From the NCBI GenBank assembly GCA_005784505.1, contig VCAZ01000001.1, positions 12,075,597-12,139,596 on the forward strand: a stretch of 64,000 nt of DNA, given 5' to 3'. Positions 36,440-47,000 of the stretch are shown in pieces. The stretch is from Bagarius yarrelli (Eukaryota > Chordata > Actinopteri > Siluriformes > Sisoridae). The notes under the pieces were generated by a model. That model saw only the letters and a program-made list of their open reading frames with translations, ran no database searches and had not been told where the DNA came from. The position numbers and the translations under genes were made by a program. How positions within the stretch are numbered: the first letter of the stretch is position 1; each line of letters opens with the position of its first letter.

Positions 36440-36690
36440 GAATTTAAGGGGCAGTGGTGGCTCAAATGGTTAAGGTGCTGAGTTGTTGATCTGAAGACCT
36501 GGAACACATGGGCCCAAGCCCCACCACTGCCAGCCTGAATTGTTGATTTGAAGACCTGGGCTCAAGCCCCACCACCACCAACCACCGCTGGGCCCCCGAC
36601 CCCCCAACCCCCCCTGCTCCAGGGGCACTGCATCATAGATGACCCCTGACCCCAACCTACTAAGACTTAGTTACCACTGTAACATTACAT
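36440..36690 (+). repeat. SINE, second tail type, with internal duplication
   Basis: Head 'gcagtggtggctcaaatggt', 'gctgagttgttgatctgaag', then 'ctgctccaggggcactgcat' and 'cctgaccccaacctactaag'. The block 'tgttgatntgaagacctgg...ccccaccac' occurs twice. It shares its 3' half with the copies at 51340 and 59340, not with the main SINE. Confidence 0.75.
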
Positions 36691-37059
36691 TTACATTATT
36701 TATTGATCTTGACTTGTATGGGGTACGCCAAGTCAAGAATTTTAACCAATAACAATAACTAATAATCCAATAACTTAGTTCTTATGGTTTACTTGTGATT
36801 TCATGTTTGATTTTTGTTTGTTTGGAATCCCATTTCAAAATGTTCAAAAAAGCTTTCAAAATGTCTAATTTCACTTTACTAGCAGAGTCCCTGCTAAAAT
36901 TAGAGAACTCCGGTGCCCTGAACTCTCCCGGTGTCCCTGAACTCTAACCCACTACATACCTATAAATTGAACTGGAAAACCAACTGCAGACATTCTATTT
37001 CTTTGATATCAATTCATGGTAGCTGAACATTCATAAATACCCACAGCAGAATTTTTAAT

Positions 37060-37160
37060 ATAAAAGAGTGGAGCTTATTATAACGAGAATAAGATATACA
37101 TAATTAGCAGGATGTTTGATGATCAGGTGTTTACCAACTTTTATCCATATAGTGTAGATA
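37060..37160. mobile_element. Tc1-derived miniature element, right end
   Basis: 'agtggagcttattataacg', 'gatgtttgatgatcaggtgt' and 'caacttttatccatatagtg' are the right-end sequence of the family. The interior to the left is unrecognisable. Confidence 0.5.
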
Positions 37161-37289
37161 AACGCTTGTTTATCTACACTCAATAAAACGTTAATGTTGC
37201 TGTCCATGGAGCCGATCATGAGCATATCTATCTGTCTATATCCATCTATATTCTTCCTATTTTATATATATATATATAATTTATATATA

Positions 37290-37430
37290 ATATATTTGAT
37301 TCCCAGCACCACCTAGCCACCACTGCTGGGCCCCTGAGCAAGGCCATTAACCCCTAATTGCATAGTTGTATAACAGGGAATAATGTAAGTCGCTCTGGAT
37401 AAGGGCGTCTGCCAAATGCTGCAAATATAT
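37290..37430 (+). repeat. tRNA-derived SINE, 5' truncated
   Basis: Begins near the B-box ('tgattcccagcaccacctag') and runs through 'cctgagcaaggccattaacc' to the tail 'gggcgtctgccaaatgctgc'. The A-box head is missing; AT repeats flank it. Confidence 0.8.
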
Positions 37431-37699
37431 ATATATATAGGTGCTATAAAAACAACTGTTGGCTACTCGTTGAACCCAATTAATGTGTGAAATGAAAGTT
37501 ACCACTGCGTGTCATTATTGCCTATACAAGAAGTACTCTGCAATTTGTGCAGGTCTATGTCAACACTGCCATTTGGCCCACTAGAAGCTTTTTATTCCCT
37601 GCAATGTTGAAGTGCACTGGCTAAAATCATTCATCTTTTTTAAATAAATGTTATGCATTGAGAAATCACTAAGCAAATATGACAATTTCTCAAAACAAC

Positions 37700-37890
37700 C
37701 AAGACTTTTCCTCCTTTTTACTCCTGTAGCTGTATGAACAAAAATCCCCACAGTTATGTTTCGGATTCTAGTGGGAAGCCTTCTAGAAAAAAAAAAACTA
37801 TAAAGCAAAGGGCAATTAAATCTATGATGGAACGTTTAAAAAAGAATATGTAGATGTGATGACTAAGTGTCCACATGCATTTGGCCATAT
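37700..37890. mobile_element. Tc1-derived miniature element, fragment
   Basis: 'ttctagtgggaagccttcta' and the end 'gtgtccacatgcatttggcc' match parts of the family; the middle is low-complexity A-rich sequence. Confidence 0.4.
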
Positions 37891-38866
37891 AACATAATGT
37901 ATAAACTGTATACTGTGCAAAAACAGATGCCCTACTATTTACATATATCTTTTGCATTTTGCCTTTTGTCGTCAAAAATGTTACAATCTATTCTTTAATA
38001 TAGATTTATTGAACGTACTGTAACAAAACTCTCAAATAAAGAAAATTCTTTATATTTTGACAGTTGTGTAGAAAAGGATTAACACTGATAAATGTATACT
38101 AACAATTTTTACATTTTATATAAGTTGCCAATGTTGCAGCTTTTTTGTACTGGTGTTTATAAAACTTGGTGTCTATTCGACGTCTGCAAACCGCTGTTTT
38201 TGAAGGTTTGTAAACCCAATCCATAAATGTGGATTATGAGAAAATACCCATGGAATCAGTGTGTTTTGTCCTTATTAAAATAAAGCATATACGCTTCTAT
38301 CTGAAGATTTAGAAGACAATGTCCATACAAAAAATAAAATATTTTTTATGGTGTAAGTAGGAGACTCCTAATTTTACTGAATATCAAGATAAAACAGGAT
38401 TGACAAAACTTGCCAATGACAATGAGTTTTGAAGAATTTTCAAACTGAAAATTGTAAGTAATATGAAGGAGAAAAAACCAACAAGAAAAAAAGTGTTTGT
38501 ACCATCAACTATGAACAGTGTAAGTCCTTTACAAGTCCACTATTACAAACATAGTACACAAGTAGAAGGCTTTCAAAACTTTTTAACTCTGTAAAGAAAT
38601 GGACCTCCTCCAAAGGCCACCAGAACAATAAACGGTAAAAAATTAATCTGACGAAGACAGTTAGTAATCCAAGAGTAATGTGTATTAGTACATGTGTACG
38701 ATAATAGGATGAACATAAAACAAAATTGTATCCATGCAAGTGTGTGAGTCTTTTTAAAGACCATCTTGAAAAAAAGCTGATCCTGAAATCCTGAAAAGTA
38801 GGCAGAAGCACACCCAGGGCTTAAGGACATGGCCTTTTTTTTCTTCACAAAAAGTGCCATGAAACA

Positions 38867-39192
38867 ACTGGGTGAGTGAGCACTGTTGCCTCACAACAAG
38901 AAGATTCCGAGTTCACTTCACGGGCAGGCACCTTTCTGTGTGGAGTTTGCATGTTCTCCCCGTGCTTGCGTATGTTTACTGGTTTCCTCCAACAGTCCAA
39001 AAACATGTATGTAAGATTGATTGGTGATTCTAAATTGCCTATAGAAGTGAGCGTGTGTGGCTCTGTGATGGACTGGCGACCTGTCCATGGTGTACCCCTC
39101 CTTCCTTTTGCCCTTTTAGAGGCGAACTTCAGCAGATCCCTGTGACCTTATTATTAGGGAATAAGCGGGTATAGAAGATAAATAAATGAATG
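38867..39192 (+). repeat. Second SINE family, sense, near full length
   Basis: 'agcactgttgcctcacaaca', 'gtggagtttgcatgttctcc', 'ttggtgattctaaattgcct' and 'gatggactggcgacctgtcc' in order, ending in the A-rich tail 'agataaataaatgaatgaat'. This is a motif set common in teleosts. An (AT)n tract follows. Confidence 0.8.
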
Positions 39193-39206
39193 AATTCAGA
39201 GTTGTG

Positions 39207-39208
<2 letters not shown>

Positions 39209-39284
<76 letters not shown>
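39209..39284. repeat. (TA)n microsatellite
   Basis: About 76 bp of pure TA repeats just after the SINE tail, perhaps grown from it. Confidence 0.9.
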
Positions 39285-39285
<1 letters not shown>

Positions 39286-39425
39286 CATTTCATTAAGAAA
39301 AATTTCAATAAATATGGGAAGTTTTAATCACAAAATGACCTAAAAAATTCTTAGAAATCAACTCTAATTTAAAACTGATTTTTGAAAGCACAAACATTCC
39401 TAATCCTACATATTTAAAGACAATA

Positions 39426-39461
39426 TTTGTTTTACGTCATTCCATAATGACGTAAAACAAA
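39426..39461. repeat. Perfect 16-bp inverted repeat with ACGTCA arms
   Basis: Arms TTTGTTTTACGTCATT and AATGACGTAAAACAAA around the 4-base loop CCAT. Each arm contains ACGTCA, a CRE/ATF half-site core. Confidence 0.8.
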
Positions 39462-39514
39462 CTATTTCTTAAATAAATCCTATAGCAACAAGAAAATGAT
39501 TGGATGTTGAATTG

Positions 39515-39735
39515 TACAGTCGGTGTACCAGTTAATCCCAAAGTTGTTTTGTGGGTTGGGGTCAGGACTCTTTAGTTTTCAGCAAATTAAAAAGAAGAGG
39601 TTTTTTTTTCACTTTAAAGGTAACACATCATGTTTTACGGAAATAGCATGCTTCTGCAGGTTTGTGTTTGAACCAAACTGGTCCGAATGATGTGAAATAT
39701 CTCCATATATTTTTGGCTGTACAATGTATTATGCC
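39515..39735. mobile_element. Tc1-derived fragment
   Basis: 'gtaccagttaatcccaaagt' followed by 'tgggttggggtcaggactct' equals the antisense transposase block (EHLWDKL region) of the copy at 12955. The right part, to 'ccatatatttttggctgtac', may be its end. Confidence 0.45.
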
Positions 39736-40629
39736 CAAGGTTTAATAGACTATAGTATAGAACTGACAGGTACAACAACCAATAAGATTTTGTTTTGGGT
39801 TGTGTCACTAAATGTCTTGAGCACTTAAACGTCTTTTAAACAGTCTATACCATGAACTTCGCTAACATTTAAGAATCAATTTAATCATTAAATAATTTTT
39901 TATTAATGCTTTTTATTATTTTAGACACAACAGTTTAATTCTTCGCTCAGACAGTCTTTGGTTTGTTTCCAGACAGACTGTTAAACAATAAGACACACAC
40001 TTCTCCTAGAAATCCTGTACACTTTAACCAATCAGAGGAGGACTTTGACTAAATTACGCATCAGATGTTCAGACAGAGGCCTGTAAAGGTGAGGCCGAGA
40101 CTGCACTTAGCACTAATGGCTACCCTCTCCTGAGTTTGAATTCTTGTTTGAAACTAAAATTGAAAATGGCGTTAGGAAAACTGTGTGTGACTGACACACG
40201 GTATCATTACCAATACACTGCTGCTGCTGATGAGAGCATGTGAAAACATCCAAATATTGTGTGGATCAGCATAATTGTGGATGTGACTTAAAACGTATAG
40301 CTTCTTCCTAGACACATCTTGATGTGGCCAAGTGAAAAACACCCTAGTTGCTGTGGACGCTGAGCACGCCAGATGTGACAGCTGGCTGACTTTAGATGCA
40401 AAAGATCAAGTAGGTATTACATTTAAGCAAGTACATACTTCAGATAATATTCATGCAATTTAGAAGTACTACAATCATTTAAGGTGAAAATGATCCAACT
40501 TTAAACTGTGGCGTTGTATGTCAGGTGTCAGTATCAAAATTTTGTAGTACATGTAGTACATCCGACTTTTATACTACTCACACTATAAGAATGTACTTGT
40601 TTACCGGTCGGAGAAAAGTGTGCATTATA

Positions 40630-40725
40630 TCCTTAGTATGTGAATTACAGTAAGCGAAAAGTTCCCGTATGAGAGCAGTAGGTCATCCGGGACCTTTTCG
40701 CTTACTGTAATTCACATACTAAGGA
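40630..40725. repeat. 37-bp inverted repeat (hairpin) upstream of dhtkd1
   Basis: Arms 40630-40666 and 40689-40725 match at 36 of 37 positions (left arm TCCTTAGTATGTGAATTACA then GTAAGCGAAAAGTTCCC), with a 22-base loop. It lies about 330 bp before the dhtkd1 start codon. Probably a fold-back MITE core. Confidence 0.85.
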
Positions 40726-40864
40726 TTCGGACGTCCTTTCTCTATATACTAACTCTACTATATAGCATGGAAGTATGTATAGATCATAGCCAGAGTGTCC
40801 ATACAGCCTGTTAGTGTACTGTCACAAGAATAACGTGGTAATAGAGTTTGTTTCTGGTATTAAA

Positions 40865-41053
40865 CTGTTCATTGGTTAACCTGACGAGTTCGTAGTCCAA
40901 TCAGCAACGAGTCGACAAGTTTGCCCTGTTTCGTGCAGCCAATAGGAGTCGGGGAAACGGTCGCCTCCTCCAGCTTCTTCCTTATGGCTGCTTTTTGTGT
41001 GTACAGGCTGTGGCTGGCTCAGTGTCGCTTTCATTGAGAGAGCTCATGTCAAA
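40865..41053 (+). promoter_or_regulatory. dhtkd1 promoter and 5' leader
   Basis: CCAAT boxes at 40897-40901 (CCAATCAG) and 40939-40943 (CCAATAGG), plus an inverted one (ATTGG) at 40871-40875. There is no TATA box. The multi-CCAAT, TATA-less layout suits a housekeeping mitochondrial gene bound by NF-Y. Start site unknown. Confidence 0.5.
40984..41037 (+). other. Upstream ORF in the dhtkd1 leader
   Basis: ATG at 40984 (G at +4 but C at -3), 17 codons, TGA at 41035-41037, ending 16 bases before the main ATG. A second out-of-frame ATG at 41046 opens an ORF overlapping the start. Relevant only if transcription starts upstream of 40984. Confidence 0.4.
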
Positions 41054-44000
41054 ATGTCTGCAGGTGTCATGCTTAAAAGTTTACAGAAACTTAGTAGATT
41101 TTCGTTGGCGGTGTCGAGGGCGCCGTTAGGAGCTTTGTACCACACTGACAGAGGGGTTTTTGGGTACAGACCGCGGAGAAAAGCCTCGGAGGAGCCGGAC
41201 GCCGAGCTGAAGGAGCTGCTAAGCACAAACTACTCTCTTAATCAAGGTCAATGTGACTTGTGATTTACACAATCAACATAGATAATCAGTTTTATAACTG
41301 TAATTAACAAATCACATTAGTCATTGTTTAAATCTGGCAATTCTTATATAGCGACTTTTTATGTTACATGTGGTTTATTAATAATTCCCCCGGTAGCATG
41401 GCAGTTGCCTGATGTGGTCACGTGCTTCTCCAAATAAAATGTGGCATATATGACTTGCAGTAGTTAATGTGAGTTTGTGAACTTGTTTTGTGTCAACAGA
41501 TCATGGCCTGGCGAGGTTGGTAGAGGCCTATCGCTCACATGGGCACAAATCAGCTAAAATTAACCCCTTAATGCCCAACATGCCTGTTCTGGACAAGGTG
41601 CCAGAGATCAGCATCCTCAAAGACAACCTCTCAGGAACCCTTAACACATCTGGTATGCAGACTTTCTGAACTCTAGATTTGGAAGTTGTATTGCTTTGGG
41701 CAGTCCAGTTTTATTATTATTTATGTCATCTAAAGCTTATATAAAAACACAAACTTATTTTACTCATAGATTCTTTGATTTCTGGTTTCACTGGCAGGTT
41801 TGAGGCACTTTGGGAAAGCGGAGGCAAGGACAGAGGAGGTGGTTGCATACTTGGAGGACACCTATTGTGGGAACAGCTCGGTGGAAACCAGTCAGCTTCA
41901 GAGCCTGGAGGAGAGTGTTTGGCTTACTGATCGATTTGAAGAGCTGAAGAAAGAGAGGTTTACTGCTGAAGAGAGGAAGCAGCTGGCAAAACTCATGCTG
42001 GAATCACAGGTACAGCACTTATTCTAGTTTTGAACCCAAAATTTAAATGATCTCACATCTTGTATGTTTTTAAAAAAAGCATTGCTGTATTTTTGCTAAA
42101 AAAAAAGGTATTCAACTGGACCAATTTTACGGCTTATGTTATTTAAGAGTATTATTTCACGCTACATATAACATCTACATAAAGTAACATGTAGCTGTAA
42201 ATTTAGATTTATTTTGAGTGTGTAACCCTCTCTTAACTTGTTGTATATCTCTTTTTCCACTGATCTAATAGGAAAGTGTAGCTTTTGTGCAAACTTTTAT
42301 TCCTGAGTCATTTCTCTAAACAGCATTACTTTTTCAGCATTAAAGATTTAGGCTGAAATCTGGATTTCTAACATGTACGTAAAACACTACTCCAGCATAA
42401 ATATAAGTTTTTCCAGATGCTGTAATGGGCCATAGAAAGCTGCTTGGTATTATATTTCACTGTAGAAACATGTCCGGTCAGTCACGCTTGCGTTTAGGTT
42501 GCACAACTGGTGTTTTGACCTTATGAATAATTTGAGCGTACATAGATATATCTCTAGTACACACTGTTACAAGGACACACATGTTTAACTATTCCAAGTA
42601 AAACTTGTGTAATTCTAGATAGCAATGTAGCAAGTGAATTTGCTATACAAAATAAATGCCATGGTTGCTGACTGGTTAAAATTCCCTGCTTAGATTTCTT
42701 CTGCTTTTCCTTTCCTAGTAAACACTTTTATGTCTGTAGAAACCCTAAGGGAGTTGTTGAAATCAATGTTAGACATACTTCACAGGTGTACTACTTAAAC
42801 TAGTTTGCTATGTTTCATATGTCTGGCATAAGATATGAGTAAATATCGCATGTCAAGGCCTGCCGAGGGGAGAGGTGGCGCACACCAGAGTAAAGAACAC
42901 CAGAGGCTGACTAAGGCTGACTTTAACTGACTGAGGCTGACTAAGGTTACTTCTTACCTTGCTGTGTATATACAGTCATGTGAAAAAATTAGGACACCCT
43001 ATGAAATATTTGTCCATATAGATATTTGATGTCAATTTGAAGTAATACCGAGATATAAAGATAATATTACTGTACAGTTAAAACTGAAGAAAAGAAATGT
43101 CTGTAAAATGTACTTTAAAAAAAGAACAATGTTTGGTAAGGAAAAAATTAGGACATCCCAACATTTATTCCCACTTGAAAAGGCTACAATCACACACAGG
43201 AGTATCACATCGCGTACACATGATCAGAACATTGTTACTTAGCTTTTTGAAGGAGGCTTGTCCTATTTAAACCTCAGACATTTAGTTCGAAGTGCTCCTG
43301 ACTGTTGAAGTGATAGTGAACCCCATGGTGAGATCGAAAGGGCTATCTGAGGCCTTCAGAAAGAAGACTGTAGCAGCTTATGAGTCGAATAGGGATTTCA
43401 TTCTCCTAATAGATTTTGAAATCAGCCATTCCACTGCAGGAAGCATCTCATTAAAGTTATTTCAGCCAGCCAGGGTAACACTAAGTATTAAGGGTTTCAC
43501 TTTTCTTCCCATTTTTGGTTTTTTTTTTTGAGGGGTTGGGGGGGGGGGGGGGGGCCAGTGGGGTGTTACCTTATTAAGGGTTGGGGTGTCCTTACTTTTA
43601 TTCCCAGTTAGAATACACATTTTTGTTAAAATCTTTTGTTTAATGAGCAAAAACGTTGTTGTTTACCTGCAATTGTCACTTTCTTTTCCAGAGAAATGTT
43701 AACGTTTCTTAATAAAGAACGGAATGTCTTAATTTTTTCACATGACTGTATATGTATAAAGCTAGCAATGATTAAGGCGTTGGACTGTTACCAGGAAGGT
43801 TGTGGTTTTTATTCCCAGCCCTAGGGCTGCACAATATTGAAGATGTATGCAATATGCGATAACGTTAAATAATGCGTTATACAATATGATGTACAATAGT
43901 AAATCTAAAGTGTACAATCTAAAACTTCAACCAAACATTACTATTTGGTGTATTAAATTGCTTATCTATTGCACCTGCAATTTGCATTTTGCAATATTTC

Positions 44001-47000
44001 GATCATTTTGATTTGTCCTGTAGCCTTACCCAGCTTTGCCAACTCACCACTGAATAAAGTGTTGTTAGATTGTAAATCTCATTTATATAAGCCCCTCTGA
44101 ATAGGGGCATCTGCTAAATGCCAGAAATGTAAATGTAATATCCATCTTGTCATTCTAGTGCGTTTTGTTTTATTCTGGTCAGAGTCTTCCTATCTAATTA
44201 ATATTTTTTTTTTAATAAGAGATCTTTGAAAACCTAACCTCCCCTTTTTTACATTTTAGGAATTTGACCAATTTCTCGCCACCAAGTTTGCCACAGTGAA
44301 GCGGTATGGAGGAGAGGGAGCCGAGAGCATGATGGGATTTTTCTTTGAACTTTTCCGTTCAGCAGCAAAGAGTGGCGTGACTGACGTGGTAATGGGCATG
44401 CCTCACCGTGGACGCCTCAACTTACTCACTGGGCTTTTGCGTTTTCCTCCTGAGGTGAGTAGACAAACTAAAAACCCGGGAAGAAACAAGTTTGAAACAA
44501 TTTAGTGTCACCTGTTTTTTTGCATATAGATGGGAACAAGCAGGCAATGTTCCATGTGCTATTTACTTGTAAGGGCATTCGGTTTCCTGTTGTTGAAAAT
44601 GTTGTGGCTCTCTGTACAGGCACAACAATCATAATGTTTTGGATTTTTACTTTAGAAGTTATGAGACGCTGAGAGAAAAGTGTAAAATGGCACATTTTTT
44701 CCCCCAATGGTGTTACATAACAATATACATGGATTGATAATGTACTGATTATATTCTGAGGTGTTTAAAATGGAAACCTGTAAAGGCACAGTAACAGTTA
44801 AACATTTTAAGCAGTAAAACACTTCCTCCTTCAATGAAAACTTAATGAGCTAGCATGTAACGTTGCACAGCGAGCAAAGTCTATAAACAAGATTACACCC
44901 AGAAGGAAACATTAGAAACCCATAAGTAAACAAAGCACCTCATTTTAACATATTACTATGAGCACAACAGCAACAAGGAAGTGTGTTTTAAGAAATTACT
45001 AAATGCATGCTGGACCTGTGTTAATCAGGTAAATAATAGGATAAAGAGCAACACCAGACAGAGCTTATCAGACCGAAAAATACAGGCTGTGTGAAATAAA
45101 GAAACAAAAAGTAAACTAAAAATAATTTTAGGGTGTAAAATTATAGTTTGAAAGTTATTTATTAATAACTTGTTTGTTATAGGGTTTGTCACTTAAGTGG
45201 GCATTGATGATCTGTACATAACACAAAAAATACAAACCATCACAAAAAGTTTTTAAATAGTTTTTGCCTTTCTTAGCTACATATTACCTGATGAACAAAT
45301 TTCCCTTCTTTTACAACCTAACATTAGAAATGGAATAGAAGTAGACCAGATCTTTTATAAGATTAATTGTAATAATCTAGTGAAATGTTTGTTTGCATAA
45401 GAAGTCAGCCAGCGTTCCACCCCGAGATCTGATTTTATCATCATTATCCAGTCTGACATGAATGAAAGATTTAATTGAAACGAACTAAAAAGAAGTGTGG
45501 CAACATTTTCAAAATGCTTTTTTAGAAAAAGGCGTTTTTAAGAAAAGGAGGCTTTTTTTCAACTAATCCTCTCAATTTCAATTAGTCAGAGAAGTCATTT
45601 GCATTGCATTTTTCTCTTTTTCAGCTGATGTTTCGTAAAATGAGAGGTCTCAGTGAATTCCCGGAGAATTCTACCGCCATCGGGGATGTCCTCTCTCACC
45701 TCACCTCTTCTGTAGACCTGGAAGTTGGCACTGCTCACCCTCTTCACGTGACTATGCTGCCTAACCCGTCCCATTTGGAGGCCATTAACCCCGTCACTCA
45801 GGGAAAAACACGTGGCCGACAACAGGTCAAACAGGATGGGGATTATTCTGTAGAAATCAACGCCAGGCCTGGAGACAAAGTCATCTGTTTGCAGGTAGTG
45901 TTGTAGTTTGTGCATTTGCTTTTCTAATTAATAATTGCTTCTCCAACAAATTCAGCTTAGATTGTAAATATGTATAATATATAATATGATTGTATGAATT
46001 TCCCCGTATATTTAAATTAAAGCAAAAAACACAGCTCATAAGCTCATATGTCAAAAAATTGGTTTTTAGGTTTGTAATTGTTTTTCCAAACAGCAAAATA
46101 TGTTTGATGATGTGATTCTTTAGATCGTTTCCTTCTTGTTCTTCTTCTTGGTAGGTTTTTGAGAAACAGATTTGAGTCATCAGCAGCATCCTGTTTTTTG
46201 ACCCTTAAAACGCACTGGGTGGAAAGACATTCTGGTTGGATGTACAACAGATGTTGCCTACGCAAGTTTTTAGATGAATTAAAAAAAGATACACTTTTGT
46301 GACACCCGTTTTAGGAAACATTTACAGCATTTGGCAGATGCTCTTATCCAGAGCGACTTACATTTATCTCATTTATACAACTGAGCAATTGAGGGGGTCA
46401 GAATCCTTGCTTAGGGGGCCAGCAGTGGTGGCTTGGTGGAGCTGAGAATCGAACCCACAATCTTCGGGTTGGTAGTCCAACAACTTAATCATGAGCCACC
46501 ACCAATGCAATATTCATATAATTTCATTTTATTCAACCGAGCAGGTTAAACAGGTTAAGGGTTCAAGGGCTTGATTTAAATTGTTGTTAAATTACCCCTC
46601 ATGAAAAAAGTAGGTGCCTTATTTGACTTGCCACAAAAAACATTTGTTAACACAAAGTATAATTGTGATCCCTTTTGCCCACTAAATACATTTTCTTTAG
46701 ATGTAAATTTTTATATTTTTTATTTATTTTTATTTTTTTGATGGTAGCCAGTAGGAAGAAACCAGAATCCTTTGTGTGTATTTTTTCTATGCTCATTTCA
46801 GTCAAACGATATGTATCTCTTGTTATATCATCAGGTTCATGGTGATGCCTCATTCTCCGGGCAAGGAATTGTACCAGAAACGTTCACTCTGTCAAATCTC
46901 CCACACTTTAGAGTTGGTGGAAGTATTCACCTTATTGTAAACAATCAAGTGGGCTATACCACTCCGGCTGAGAGAGCCCGCTCATCCTTGTACTGCAGTG

